Below are positions 1 through 8,903 of a DNA stretch of 64,000 nucleotides, one piece after another. The stretch lies in the NCBI GenBank assembly GCA_030919125.1, contig CP121470.1, positions 682,001-746,000 on the forward strand, written 5' to 3'. Origin of the DNA: Methanoregula sp. SKADARSKE-2 (GTDB lineage Archaea > Halobacteriota > Methanomicrobia > Methanomicrobiales > Methanospirillaceae). A model generated the notes under the pieces. It had not been told where the DNA came from and made no database searches. It saw only the letters and a list, made by a program, of their open reading frames with translations. The position numbers and the translations under genes are program-made. The first letter of the stretch is position 1. Each line of letters begins with the position of its first letter.

Positions 1-763
1 CGTCTCGGCCCGGGATCTTATCAAAAGGTACATCTCGGTTGACCGCGGCGTGGTCAAAGCCGTCAACGGTGTCACCTTCGATGTCTACACCAAGGAGATC
101 TTCGGGATTATCGGGAAGAGCGGGGCGGGGAAGACCACGCTCTCGGGTATTCTCGCGGGCCTCATCGAACCAACGAGCGGTGAGATCAACGTCCGTATCG
201 GGGACGACTGGATCGACATGACGAAGCCCGGGGTCGATAAGCGGGGGAGAGCCACCGAATATATCGGACTCCTCCACCAGGAGTACGACCTCTTCCCGCA
301 CCGGAACATCCTTGACAACCTCACGGACGCCATCGGCCTCGAGTTCCCCAAAGAGCTCGCCATGCGAAAGGGGTTGATCACCCTCAAGATGGCCGGTTTC
401 ACCGATGAGAAGAGCAGGGAGATTCTCGAACGAATGCCCTCCCAGCTCTCGGAAGGGGAACGGCACCGGGTAGCCCTTGCGCAGGTACTCATCCGCGAGC
501 CAAGGATCGTTATCCTCGATGAGCCGACCGGCACCATGGACCCGATCACAAAGATCGATGTCAAGCATTCCATCCTGCACGCCCGGGAGGAGATGGAGGA
601 GACGTTTATTGTGGTCTCGCATGACATGGACTTAGTGCGCGACATCTGCGACCGGATCGCGCTCATGCGGGGGGGGAAGATCGTGCAGATCGGCAAGACC
701 GCCGAAGTGCTCGCGATCCTCACCGAGGAAGAGAAGAAACACATGAGCCAGCCGGCCGCATGA
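1..763 (+). CDS. atwA: MCR activation ATPase, component A2 (5' end outside window)
   Basis: This is the C-terminal part of an ABC-type ATPase; the reading frame is open to the left edge, so the gene starts outside the window. About 253 residues are visible. Walker A (GKSGAGKTT), a variant signature (LSEGERHR), Walker B (IVILDEPTGTMD) and a switch histidine (VVSHDMD) are all present, so this ABC domain should bind ATP. Soluble tandem ABC ATPases of this kind followed by methanogenesis marker genes are component A2, which takes part in ATP-dependent reductive activation of methyl-coenzyme M reductase. The next gene starts 10 bases after the stop, consistent with one operon. The identification rests on family resemblance and context; the first ABC domain is not visible. 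Confidence 0.85.
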   Translation, partial: VSARDLIKRYISVDRGVVKAVNGVTFDVYTKEIFGIIGKSGAGKTTLSGILAGLIEPTSGEINVRIGDDWIDMTKPGVDKRGRATEYIGLLHQEYDLFPHRNILDNLTDAIGLEFPKELAMRKGLITLKMAGFTDEKSREILERMPSQLSEGERHRVALAQVLIREPRIVILDEPTGTMDPITKIDVKHSILHAREEMEETFIVVSHDMDLVRDICDRIALMRGGKIVQIGKTAEVLAILTEEEKKHMSQPAA

Positions 764-773
764 GACCATCACC

Positions 774-2300
774 ATGATAACCATCCATCTCGACGGGGAA
801 CAGACGGAGGTAGCGGAAGGTGCGATGCTTGCATCGCTCCTCAAGAACCATCCTCCCGGGTGCTGCGCAGCGATAATCCGGCCCTCCACAAAAGAAGAGA
901 GGCAGACGGGCAGCCTCTCCCTGAGCACCACTGCCGGGGAGATAACGATCGAGGTTGCCGGAGAAGTCGCCCCGTTCTTTGAGACTCCCGAGATCACCGA
1001 TCGGCTCGCGATCCACTGGACCGACCGGTACGCGGCAGCGTTCGGGCCGTTCTCCACCCCTCTCCGGCCGGCACGGAGGCCGCACCTGTATGAGCAGAAC
1101 GATGTGATTCTCGGCTGCGGCGGGTACGACCCGAAAAAATCCTACCTCATCTTCTCCAAGAGCAGGCATTCGGCAGACCATGGTTCAGATGAAACCGGCG
1201 GCATCATCGGGAAGGTGGTCAGCGGAAGGGCGGTCCTGGACCGGTGGACGACCGGCGACCGGATAGAGAAGATCACCCCGGTTGTCAGCTGGGCGGATAC
1301 GAGCCGGTCCTTTACCACCGGGGATCCCGGCCTCGTGCTCGAAGACGGCATGCAGGTCGTAACCCACGTCGATATCCTTGCACAGGGTTATACCGCGGGC
1401 AACGTAACTGCGGAGGCTGCGGGAACGGTCGAGCATCTGCTCCTTGCCTTGAGTTCCGGGAAGTTCAGGGTCGGGAGAGCGGCAAGCACCCATATCCTTG
1501 ACGAACGCCTCACCGGTTCTGACGTTCCCGAGCAGTACAAGCGCCCGCGCCGGGAAGGGACCGTGACGGTGCGGACCCACGGCAGGTCCTCCGGGGGGGT
1601 CTATATCTACCAGTCAGATGTCTCGGCAAGCCCGGCCCACAGCGTTGTCGGCCAGGTCGTCCATGGGATCGAGCTCGTCAAGCTCGCAAAGGAGAACGAT
1701 GTGTTCATCGTCAATGTCCAGCCCCGGCGCATCGACATGCTCGGCCTCCCGCTCCCGGCCGCAAAAGAGATCGCGGCAGGGAACGGGCTTGCGTTCACCG
1801 TCGACAACGAAACCGGCGAGCGAATCGTGGTATCGCAGGAGCCGGGGACCACTCTTGACGCCCTCAATGAGAAGGCGGTATCGGTCACGACCGCCCCGCT
1901 TGCAAAGGTCATCGATCTCGAACTCGACGATGAGGCGGCCCCGGACAGCTGCGAGATCTTCCGGCGGATCACCGGCCTCCGGGAGCACGATGCCGGCGTG
2001 ATGCCGCTCTTCTTCAAGTTCGACGACTCGTTCCTCTTCAAGCCTGCGATCCCCAAGGAGGTCAGGCTCCACCCGGAGAATGTCCCGAAGGATGAAGTTC
2101 CCGCAGCAGCTCTCGGGATCACGAACGACTCCCGGAAGGGTGCAGGAATTGTCGGGGTGCGCCTCTCGGCAAATAAGGAGTTTGGCCCCACCTCCGAGCC
2201 GTTCGAGGGTACAAATATCATCGGAAAAGTCATAGATACGGCCAAGCTCAAAGGGCTGAGGGAGAGAGACAAAGTTTACATCCGGGAGGTGCGGAAGTGA
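774..2300 (+). CDS. methanogenesis marker protein 3
   Basis: The 508-residue product matches methanogenesis marker protein 3 (UPF0288) in length and sequence character. It is soluble, with no signal peptide or membrane segment. A central to C-terminal part resembles cyclophilin-type peptidyl-prolyl isomerase folds (around residues 280-330, including VVGQVVHGIELVKLAK). From published work on MCR activation, this family co-purifies with the activation machinery together with markers 7 and 17 and component A2; the exact role is unclear. The ATG lies 10 bases after atwA, and the 3' end overlaps the GTG start of the next gene by four bases, so translation is probably coupled. Confidence 0.85.
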   Translation: MITIHLDGEQTEVAEGAMLASLLKNHPPGCCAAIIRPSTKEERQTGSLSLSTTAGEITIEVAGEVAPFFETPEITDRLAIHWTDRYAAAFGPFSTPLRPARRPHLYEQNDVILGCGGYDPKKSYLIFSKSRHSADHGSDETGGIIGKVVSGRAVLDRWTTGDRIEKITPVVSWADTSRSFTTGDPGLVLEDGMQVVTHVDILAQGYTAGNVTAEAAGTVEHLLLALSSGKFRVGRAASTHILDERLTGSDVPEQYKRPRREGTVTVRTHGRSSGGVYIYQSDVSASPAHSVVGQVVHGIELVKLAKENDVFIVNVQPRRIDMLGLPLPAAKEIAAGNGLAFTVDNETGERIVVSQEPGTTLDALNEKAVSVTTAPLAKVIDLELDDEAAPDSCEIFRRITGLREHDAGVMPLFFKFDDSFLFKPAIPKEVRLHPENVPKDEVPAAALGITNDSRKGAGIVGVRLSANKEFGPTSEPFEGTNIIGKVIDTAKLKGLRERDKVYIREVRK

Positions 2301-2755
2301 AGGAATACGCCCCGGTCCACGTCGGGACCATCACGCGATACGTCGTTGTCGAATCGTTTGAGGTGACTCCGCAGGATCTCGCGATCCGGGCTTACGAGAT
2401 CTCGAAAGGGGTGATGATCAAGGAGACCTGCTTCGGCCTCACGATAATGGGGAAGGAGGAGGAGGTCGACCGGATCATCGATGAGCTCCGGAGAGTTGAT
2501 CCGGCCCACATCTTTGTCAAGGACCGGGGCTTTCCCCCGGGGGACGCACGCAGGTGCAGATCGAGCCTCGGCGGGGCACGGCCCGGCTTCCACGGCATGG
2601 AGTTCGAGATGACCGTCATCCCCTACATCTCGCATGGGATCGAGGAGCTCGAAAAACGGGATGAGAAGAGTATCCCGGAGGCAAAAAACCCGCTCGACAG
2701 AAGAACTCTCGACGTAGACCATCTCAAGAAGATAATCGATGCACAGGAGACCTGA
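2297..2755 (+). CDS. methanogenesis marker protein 6
   Basis: This 152-residue soluble protein resembles methanogenesis marker protein 6, a family found in methanogens but of unknown biochemical function. The start is GTG inside the last codons of marker 3 (GTGA overlap). A charged, glycine-rich stretch (FPPGDARRCRSSLGGARPG) around residues 79-97 is the most distinctive segment. The next gene begins one base after its stop. Being buried in the AtwA/marker operon suggests a role in assembling or activating MCR, but that is inference from context. Confidence 0.8.
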   Translation: MKEYAPVHVGTITRYVVVESFEVTPQDLAIRAYEISKGVMIKETCFGLTIMGKEEEVDRIIDELRRVDPAHIFVKDRGFPPGDARRCRSSLGGARPGFHGMEFEMTVIPYISHGIEELEKRDEKSIPEAKNPLDRRTLDVDHLKKIIDAQET

Positions 2756-2756
2756 A

Positions 2757-3203
2757 ATGGCAAAAGTTTTCATCTATCCCTCGACGAGCCTCATCCTCGC
2801 GGACCTGGTAATGCGCTACGGGCATACCCCACTCAGCTCCGCAGTCGCGATCCGCGAGCATATCCAGACCGCAGGCTTCGAATCCGCACCCCTCCAGATC
2901 TCTCCCGAGGACCCCAAGAAGGGCCTGAAATGGGCGGCAGTCGAAGTCCCGAGCGGAGTCCGGGGGAGGATGGCGCTCTACGGCCCCATGATCGCAGAAG
3001 CTGAGGCAGCGATCATCATCAACGACGCCGATCTCGCCTTCGGGTGCATGGGCTGTGCGAGGACCAACGAGCTGATAGTCTTCCTCCTCCGGCAGAAGGA
3101 GATCCCGAAGCTCGACCTGAATTACCCGGCAGGCGAGGAAGAGGGAGTGAAGTTCGTGGCAGCGATTAAAAAGTTCCTCTCAGGACTCGGGGGGAGGCCA
3201 TGA
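2757..3203 (+). CDS. methanogenesis marker protein 5
   Basis: The product (148 residues) resembles methanogenesis marker protein 5. It has two close cysteines in a [12 protein letters not shown] motif near residue 95, which could bind metal or take part in redox chemistry. I placed the start at the ATG giving MAKVFIYPS rather than an upstream in-frame ATG at 2739, because the latter lies inside marker 6 and would add only MHRRPE. The stop overlaps the ATG of marker 15 by four bases. Function is unknown; the operon context links it to MCR maturation or activation. Confidence 0.82.
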   Translation: MAKVFIYPSTSLILADLVMRYGHTPLSSAVAIREHIQTAGFESAPLQISPEDPKKGLKWAAVEVPSGVRGRMALYGPMIAEAEAAIIINDADLAFGCMGCARTNELIVFLLRQKEIPKLDLNYPAGEEEGVKFVAAIKKFLSGLGGRP

Positions 3204-4441
3204 CCCCGCCGGCAGTCAGGATAGCCCAGCTCTCCTGTGGTCCTGAGTACTCGGGGATCCAGCAGGAGATCGACGAGGCAGCACGGGCGGTCAACGGGGA
3301 GATCTTCCACCCCGACTTAGCCCTCAAGAGTATCCAGAAGGATTTCGACGCCTTCGGCCTCAATGTGCGGAGCCCGGACCTCCGGCTTGCCATCGCCCGG
3401 GCAAGAGCACTTGTCGAGGGACGGATTGACGCCGACGCGATCTTCATCGCCACCTGCTTCCGGTGCGCTGAAGCGGCAATTGTCCGGAACGAACTCCGGC
3501 GGTACATCCACGAGCACTCCCGGCTCCCGGTCGTCTCCTACTCATTCACCGAGCGGACGACTGCGGGGACGCTCCTGACGAGGATGGAGGCCCTGACAAC
3601 GATTGCACGCCGGAGGGCACTCCTCGCCCGGGAAGAGCAGACCGGGATCACGCTCGGCGTTGACTCGGGCTCAGCGACCACGAAGGCGGTGGTCATGAGG
3701 GAGAACAAGATTGTCGGTACCGGATGGGAGCCGACCACCGAAGTCCTCAAGAGCGCAAACAGCGTGGTTGCAAAGGCGCTCGCCGAGGCCGGGCTCACCC
3801 GCGATGATATAGAGGCCGTCGGGACGACCGGGTACGGCCGGTTCCTCGTCGGAAAGGAACTCAATGCTGACTTAATTCAGGAGGAGCTGACCGTGAACTC
3901 CAAAGGCGCGGTCTACCTCGCTGACCGCCAACACGGCACGGCTACGGTCATTGACATCGGCGGCATGGACAACAAGGCCATCGCCGTGCAGGACGGCATC
4001 CCGGGCACCTTCACCATGGGGGGGATCTGTGCGGGGGCGAGCGGGCGTTTCCTTGAGATGACCTCGAAGAGGCTCGGCGTTGAGATCACCGAGCTCGGGC
4101 CGCTCGCCATGAAAGGGTTCGGTGCGAACGTGCCCATGAACAGTTACTGCATCGTCTTTGGGACCCAGAGCCTGGTCAATGCCCTCGCCGCCGGGAGCAG
4201 CAGGGAGGATGTCGCGGCTGCAGCCTGCCATAGTGTTGCCGAGCAGGTCTTCGAGCAGCAGCTCCAGGAAGTGGACATCAAGGAGCCGGTCATCATGGTC
4301 GGGGGAACTTCGCTCATCGAAGGGCTCGTCTTTGCGATGGGAGAACTGCTCCAGACGAAGATCGTTGTCCCGCACCACTCGCAGTACATCGGTTCGGTCG
4401 GGAGTGCACTCCTCGCGTCGGGGTTCATAAAGGACGATTAG
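3200..4441 (+). CDS. methanogenesis marker protein 15 (BadF/BcrA-type ATPase)
   Basis: This 413-residue protein has an N-terminal marker-15-specific region (about residues 1-145) and a C-terminal ATPase of the BadF/BadG/BcrA/BcrD type (ASKHA fold). The phosphate-binding loop [13 protein letters not shown] is near residue 152, followed by [11 protein letters not shown] and the cysteine-containing [13 protein letters not shown] near residue 275. Related ATPases activate benzoyl-CoA reductase and hydroxyacyl-CoA dehydratases by ATP-driven electron transfer from a bridging [4Fe-4S] cluster. By analogy this protein could feed low-potential electrons in MCR activation, which is inference. It is followed directly, with no gap, by marker 17. 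Confidence 0.86.
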   Translation: MTPPAVRIAQLSCGPEYSGIQQEIDEAARAVNGEIFHPDLALKSIQKDFDAFGLNVRSPDLRLAIARARALVEGRIDADAIFIATCFRCAEAAIVRNELRRYIHEHSRLPVVSYSFTERTTAGTLLTRMEALTTIARRRALLAREEQTGITLGVDSGSATTKAVVMRENKIVGTGWEPTTEVLKSANSVVAKALAEAGLTRDDIEAVGTTGYGRFLVGKELNADLIQEELTVNSKGAVYLADRQHGTATVIDIGGMDNKAIAVQDGIPGTFTMGGICAGASGRFLEMTSKRLGVEITELGPLAMKGFGANVPMNSYCIVFGTQSLVNALAAGSSREDVAAAACHSVAEQVFEQQLQEVDIKEPVIMVGGTSLIEGLVFAMGELLQTKIVVPHHSQYIGSVGSALLASGFIKDD

Positions 4442-5023
4442 ATGTTCGCCATCGAGTACTTTGAGGTCGAATGCCCGGAGCCGGTCGGGGCTGCGTACTA
4501 CAACCAGATCACAAACGATGTCCTCCTCGACCACAACCTCCTCAAGGTGATCCACAAGCTCCACGTCTTCATCGACCCCCGGATCCCCCTCTTCATCGCC
4601 GTCGGCGTCCTCAATAAGATCACTTCGAAAGTCAGGATTGGGGATTTCACCAACATCAACCCGCAGGAGGGCAAGATGACCCTTGTCATCGCGAACGAGA
4701 CGTACCTCGCCCCCATGCTGAAGATCCTCTGGGAGAAGTACGGGAAAGATCACGTGGAGCAGCCGGACCGGTTCACGGTCGTCCTCTACGATGTCAGAGC
4801 CGACCCGAAGGAGATCGAAGAGATGATCGTTGCTGACCCGAGCGAGTCGCTGGGCAAAGACCTGATCTACGCGTTCCGGCTCATTGCCCCGGAGGGCTTC
4901 CGGGTCCGGCGGGAGATCCATGAGAACGGGAAGTTCACGTTCGTTGCGAGCGAGGATACCATCCAGGAGGATATCGATGCGATGGTCAGGGCAAGGTTCG
5001 CCCTGATGGGGGAGACGCCATGA
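4442..5023 (+). CDS. methanogenesis marker protein 17
   Basis: This 193-residue protein corresponds to methanogenesis marker protein 17. The ATG follows the marker 15 stop codon immediately and the 3' end overlaps marker 7 by four bases, so markers 15, 17 and 7 are almost certainly co-translated. No transmembrane segment or cysteine pair is evident. Published biochemistry on MCR activation found marker 17 together with markers 3 and 7, McrC and component A2 in a large activating complex. No molecular function can be read from the sequence itself. Confidence 0.85.
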   Translation: MFAIEYFEVECPEPVGAAYYNQITNDVLLDHNLLKVIHKLHVFIDPRIPLFIAVGVLNKITSKVRIGDFTNINPQEGKMTLVIANETYLAPMLKILWEKYGKDHVEQPDRFTVVLYDVRADPKEIEEMIVADPSESLGKDLIYAFRLIAPEGFRVRREIHENGKFTFVASEDTIQEDIDAMVRARFALMGETP

Positions 5024-5958
5024 CCCTCGTTCCCGTGACCTACAAGGGCGGGGTACACCAGCACGATGCCATCATCGATCTTATCGAGGATCTCGGCGGG
5101 TACATCGTCCAGAAGCACATGATCGCCCAGGAGATCGTTCTCCAGTGCTTCGTCCCGAAGGACGATATCGAGCTTATCGCCCGGATCTCAAAACCTCTTT
5201 TCGGGGAAGTCACCGAATCCCCGCTCGTGGGAACGGAGATCGCGGTGGTCAGCATGAGCCTGGAGATCCACCACCTGCCCCATCCCTCCTGCGACTTCGC
5301 CGAGTATGCCCGGCGGATCGGGGCCAAGACCAACATGGTCAGCCCGGCGCGGGGGCCCGGGAAACGGATCTCGACCATCAATGACGAGGAACGGGATGTC
5401 ATCAACGAGCACGACATCGCGGTCTACGCGTTTGGCAACTTCGAATCCTGCATAGAACACAAGTGGCCCGTGATGCGCCGGGGGATCGAGGTGCCCATCG
5501 TTGTCATGGGAGGGCCTTCGGAGGAGATCCTCCGGAGGATCATCGATCCCCCCGCTGACGGGTATGTCGGCGGTGTCGGCAGGTTCATGCGGAGGACAAA
5601 GGAGGGCGAGGAGATCGCAAAACTCGACGAGATCGTTGCGGAAGTCACCCGGGTGCTTGAGAAGAGACGGGAGGAGATCGCAAAAGACCCGCTCTCGGTC
5701 TCGCCGGCCCGGCTTATGGAGGTGATCCGGGAGCAGGTCCCTGCGATCCACCAGGTCACCTCCCCGACGCCCCTGACCGTCCAGATGGCCGGTCTCCGGG
5801 TGAAGCTTCCGTACGACACGTTTGCAGAACCACTCCGGAACATCGTGCTCGAGGATGGGATCCTGCTCCACGACCTCGCGGAGGTCCTCCCCTCCCGGAT
5901 GCGGGACTATATCATCGTCCGGATCCTGCCCTTCTCGGAATCGAACACCGTGATCTGA
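5020..5958 (+). CDS. methanogenesis marker protein 7
   Basis: The 312-residue product matches methanogenesis marker protein 7. The cysteines visible include those in IVLQCFVPK, HPSCDFAEY and FESCIEHKW, candidate ligands for the iron-sulfur metallocofactors reported in the MCR activation complex; that assignment is inference. Start is the ATG overlapping the marker 17 stop (ATGA). It is the last gene of the operon: a perfect 7-bp inverted repeat follows the stop codon directly. Confidence 0.86.
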   Translation: MTLVPVTYKGGVHQHDAIIDLIEDLGGYIVQKHMIAQEIVLQCFVPKDDIELIARISKPLFGEVTESPLVGTEIAVVSMSLEIHHLPHPSCDFAEYARRIGAKTNMVSPARGPGKRISTINDEERDVINEHDIAVYAFGNFESCIEHKWPVMRRGIEVPIVVMGGPSEEILRRIIDPPADGYVGGVGRFMRRTKEGEEIAKLDEIVAEVTRVLEKRREEIAKDPLSVSPARLMEVIREQVPAIHQVTSPTPLTVQMAGLRVKLPYDTFAEPLRNIVLEDGILLHDLAEVLPSRMRDYIIVRILPFSESNTVI

Positions 5959-5977
5959 CCCGGCAACCTCTGCCGGG
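5959..5977 (+). terminator. hairpin after marker 7
   Basis: A perfect 7-bp stem (CCCGGCA / TGCCGGG) with a 5-base loop begins right after the marker 7 stop codon. There is no T-run, so a pure intrinsic terminator is not certain; it may act as an mRNA 3'-end or stability element for the marker operon. Confidence 0.4.
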
Positions 5978-6075
5978 GGAGACGACGCAGGGCAGGGGAC
6001 CACTGATCCGCTCAGAGGTCCGAAGCAGGAATGAGAGCAGAATACGAGACCGGTAAGAACCCAAGGAGAGGGATG

Positions 6076-6606
6076 ATGGCAGAGAAGACCGTACCCGGCA
6101 AAACCACCAGGGAACAGTTCGAAGAGCGACTCGCCCAGATCGTTGAGAAGGGCGCCGATTTGACCGCCGAGGAGTGGATGCAGTCCATCGAGCAGGAGTA
6201 CGGCCGGGTCCCCCTCATCTTCAAGCGGATGGGCGAGCGCCCCGAGGTGCTCATCTCCCACCTCCTGTACAAGGGCACCGTGGCCCAGACAAGCCCGCTC
6301 GACCCGAAGTACGTGGAGCTGATCAGCCTCGCGGTGGGTGCGGCCCTCAAGTGCCCGCACTGCACGGGCTACCACATGCAGGCGGCCCTCCGGATGGGTG
6401 CCAGCCGGGAAGAGGTGCTCGAAGTTATCCTGCTCTCGGGCATGATCTCGAACTCCTCAGTCCTCGCCAACGCGTACCGTATCGTGGACGAGAAGCTCGA
6501 ACGGTGCATCCCCTGCGAGACAGAAAGGATGGCTGAGCCCAAGGGCGTGCCGAAGAAGGGTGTGGCAGCAAGGAGAGAGGTGGCAAAAAAGGAGCAGAGA
6601 CCATAA
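6076..6606 (+). CDS. carboxymuconolactone decarboxylase (AhpD-like) family protein
   Basis: This 176-residue protein has an all-helical CMD/AhpD core (about residues 30-145) with the hallmark CPHCTGYH motif, a CxxC plus histidine used for thiol redox chemistry in AhpD. It therefore may act as a peroxidase partner or disulfide reductase in an oxygen-sensitive methanogen. A second pair (RCIPCE) lies near residue 145, and the tail is lysine- and arginine-rich. I chose the ATG at 6076 because it has a GGAGAG ribosome site 6 bases upstream; a longer start at 6031 exists. It sits downstream of the MCR-activation operon but beyond the hairpin, so it may be transcribed separately. Confidence 0.8.
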   Translation: MAEKTVPGKTTREQFEERLAQIVEKGADLTAEEWMQSIEQEYGRVPLIFKRMGERPEVLISHLLYKGTVAQTSPLDPKYVELISLAVGAALKCPHCTGYHMQAALRMGASREEVLEVILLSGMISNSSVLANAYRIVDEKLERCIPCETERMAEPKGVPKKGVAARREVAKKEQRP

Positions 6607-7014
6607 AAAAAGGGGCGATCACTCAATAGAAACCACTTGAGAATACTCGCGAGGAGGATAACGCATAACTGTTCAATGTACCCTCATACTGGAGAGGAGT
6701 GCTTCCATCTCCCCCCTCTTATCAGCTCTGGTAAAAGCCATAAACAAGGCGATAACTAAAAAAAGGTAACTATTCAGCTGGTCCGGTGAGCTGAAAGGCA
6801 TAACGGGATCTCCCCCGAATGCGTTCACCCGCGAAGCGGGTTGAGTAATGAGGCAATCTTGCGTCTCTCTGATGTCGACCACGGCTTCCGGATTGATCCG
6901 GCATAGGTCCAACTCGGCCCGGTTGACTGCCCGCTCGTATCATTGACGATTTCTGAGGGTTTCGGTCTGATGGGCCGAGATGAGCTGAATCGTTACAAGA
7001 TAAAAAGAAACGGT
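6607..7014. other. intergenic stretch without a recognised gene
   Basis: About 400 bases between convergent genes. A run of A's follows the CMD-family stop codon. The only open frame is a 79-codon minus-strand ORF (6673-6912) with one hydrophobic stretch and no family resemblance I can name; I do not call it a gene. No tRNA or repeat was recognised. Confidence 0.5.
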
Positions 7015-8106
7015 TTATTCACGCCGGGTCTTCCGGATTGTGTCCTTACAGATTCCCACGATCCGCTCCCCGGCCTTCCCATCTCCGTACGGGTTCTTCC
7101 AGTCACGGGCGACAAGAAGCATCTTCTCCGCAGCGGCCACAATCCGGTCCGCAGAGGTACCCGCGAGCAGGTTCCCGCCGACATCGACCGTCTCCGGCCG
7201 CTCGGTATTCTCGCGGAGGGTGACGCAGGGAACGTTAAGGATGCATGCCTCTTCCTGCACACCGCCGGAATCCGTGAGCACGAGCCGGGCGTTCCCCTCC
7301 AGCTCCAGGAACTCCAGGTACCCGACCGGATCAGTGATTGCGATCCCGCCCGGGGCAATGCCGAACTCCTTCATCATCTTCTGCGTCCGCGGGTGCATGG
7401 GAAAGATGACCGGGACAGAATAGAGCTCATGGAGCCGGTTGAGACCGACGATGAGCTCCTTGAGCCGGGCCTTCACGTCCACGTTCTCCGCACGGTGCGC
7501 AGTCACCAGGAAATAGTCCTGCGGGAGGAGGCTGGACGTCCGGAGGAGACCGGTCCTCTTCTTCGCTATCCCCCAGTTCTCGAAGACCGCATCGACGACC
7601 GTGTTCCCAGACACAAAGATCTTCTCTCTCCCGATCCCTTCCGCAAGCAGGTTTCCCTCCGCAAGCGTTGTCGGCGCAAAGAGATACTCCGCGAGATGGT
7701 CGGCCACGAGCCGGTTAATCTCTTCCGGCATCCGGCGGTCGAAACTCCGGAGCCCGGCCTCGACATGGCCGATCGGGATATGGAGTTTTGCTGCGGTCAG
7801 GGCACCGGCAAGGACCGTGTTGGTATCGCCCTGAACGAGCACAATATCGGACCCATCCTCCGCGAGGACCTTCTCGATCCCGGCCATGATCCTCCCGGTC
7901 TGGACCGCATGGCTCCCGGAACCGACATCGAGATTGTGGTCCGGGGCCGGGAGTTCGAGCTCCTCGAAGAAGACGCGGTCCATCTCGTACGAGTAGTGCT
8001 GCCCTGTATGCAGGATCGAGTACTCGGCACCGGCACGCCGGCAGGCACGGATCACCGGCGCCATCTTGATGATCTCCGGCCGGGTCCCAAGAACAATTGT
8101 TATCAA
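7015..8106 (-). CDS. wecB: UDP-N-acetylglucosamine 2-epimerase (non-hydrolysing)
   Basis: The enzyme interconverts UDP-GlcNAc and UDP-ManNAc, a precursor of surface polysaccharide and archaeal N-glycan sugars. Conserved blocks are visible: TIVLGTRPEIIKMAPV at the N-terminus, HVEAGLRSFDRRMPEE, the acid-bearing TDSGGVQEEA and RENTERPETV. The likely start is a TTG at 8106, preceded eight bases upstream by AGGAGAT and beginning exactly where the family's N-terminus starts (LITIVLGTRPE). An upstream ATG at 8154 would add a 16-residue non-conserved leader. The 363-residue length is normal. It lies by itself on the minus strand, close to asnB and manC, which also belong to surface sugar metabolism. 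Confidence 0.92.
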   Translation of the reverse strand: MITIVLGTRPEIIKMAPVIRACRRAGAEYSILHTGQHYSYEMDRVFFEELELPAPDHNLDVGSGSHAVQTGRIMAGIEKVLAEDGSDIVLVQGDTNTVLAGALTAAKLHIPIGHVEAGLRSFDRRMPEEINRLVADHLAEYLFAPTTLAEGNLLAEGIGREKIFVSGNTVVDAVFENWGIAKKRTGLLRTSSLLPQDYFLVTAHRAENVDVKARLKELIVGLNRLHELYSVPVIFPMHPRTQKMMKEFGIAPGGIAITDPVGYLEFLELEGNARLVLTDSGGVQEEACILNVPCVTLRENTERPETVDVGGNLLAGTSADRIVAAAEKMLLVARDWKNPYGDGKAGERIVGICKDTIRKTRRE

Positions 8107-8410
8107 AGGGTCCAGATCTCCTGTAGTACCGGAACTCCGGTACCGGTATGTCAATGTGTGGGGTATACTTTGATAAATATATTACCGGATCTCTTTGGGG
8201 GTGATGATGCTCCCGGTTCAAAGAAGTTCCTTCTGGATCCGTCCGGAAGAAGTTCTGGGAGGTGTGGAATAAACGGGAAGGTGTCCTATCCCAAAATAAT
8301 TTCACAAAACTTTCAAGAACGGTTGCGAGGAAATTAACGGGGAGAAAGAGACGGTGGATCATCCGTGAGGTTGCCTGATGAGAGAGCTCGGTGCGTGTGA
8401 GACGGATCTA

Positions 8411-8815
8411 TCAATTAAAACGGAATGGGGGCCATATCCCGGAACTAAAGGATTTGGGAAGAAAAAAGAAACCCTTGGATCCGAAGGATGAACGATTCAT
8501 TCTTGATGCCTACCGGACCTGTCAGTCCGGACCGGTTATCCTTGAAAAGATCATCAGTCCATGATGGAGCTGCAACTCCTCACCCTACGATCTATCGGGT
8601 GATGTCAATGCATCAACGGGTCGTTGAGAATCCCAAGAAGAAGCGCCCAAGGAAATGGGTCCGGTTCGAAAGGAAACACTCGATACCTCTCTGGCAGGGT
8701 GACTGAAAAGAGGGATCGTCGCATTCCTTGACGATTCATCACGGTTGATCACCTGCTGCGGGGTTTTCTGTTCACCAACTGAAAAGACGATTCTTGTGCT
8801 GTACGTCATTTACGC
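8411..8815 (+). pseudogene. decayed IS481/rve-type transposase fragment
   Basis: Stitching two reading frames gives recognisable integrase-type transposase segments: LDPKDERFILDAYRTCQSGP, then VVENPKKKRPRKWVRFERK with SIPLWQGD, then IVAFLDDSSRLITCCGVF. The last contains the DD-type core seen in archaeal IS481-like transposases, and a TGA replaces the tryptophan expected after LWQGD. Stop codons and frame changes interrupt the order, and the C-terminal half is missing. It is therefore an old, inactive mobile-element remnant. No terminal repeats were found. Confidence 0.6.
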
Positions 8816-8871
8816 AGGAAGAACGATGATACGTTATTGTTTACACGGGCTGTTACTCCCGGCAAAATCAG

Positions 8872-8880
8872 TTTTTAATA
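8872..8880 (+). promoter_or_regulatory. TATA box for asnB
   Basis: TTTTTAATA lies 24-32 bases before the asnB ATG. Archaeal transcription usually begins about 25 bases downstream of the box, so the mRNA would begin at or next to the start codon (leaderless); there is also no ribosome binding site before the ATG. Confidence 0.55.
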
Positions 8881-8903
8881 CCCGGGTGCCCATTCTGTAG
8901 ATA

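Noticed and set aside
3872..4921. 349-codon minus-strand open frame under markers 15 and 17
   Set aside because: Antisense shadow across two conserved genes; charged, low-complexity translation.
5188..6375. 395-codon minus-strand open frame under marker 7 and the CMD-family gene
   Set aside because: Antisense shadow; no homology.
6673..6912. 79-codon minus-strand frame in the gap after the CMD-family gene
   Set aside because: No ribosome site, no recognisable family and only one hydrophobic patch.
6943..8337. 464-codon plus-strand open frame opposite wecB
   Set aside because: It is the shadow of wecB on the other strand; the composition is arginine- and aspartate-rich with no family resemblance.
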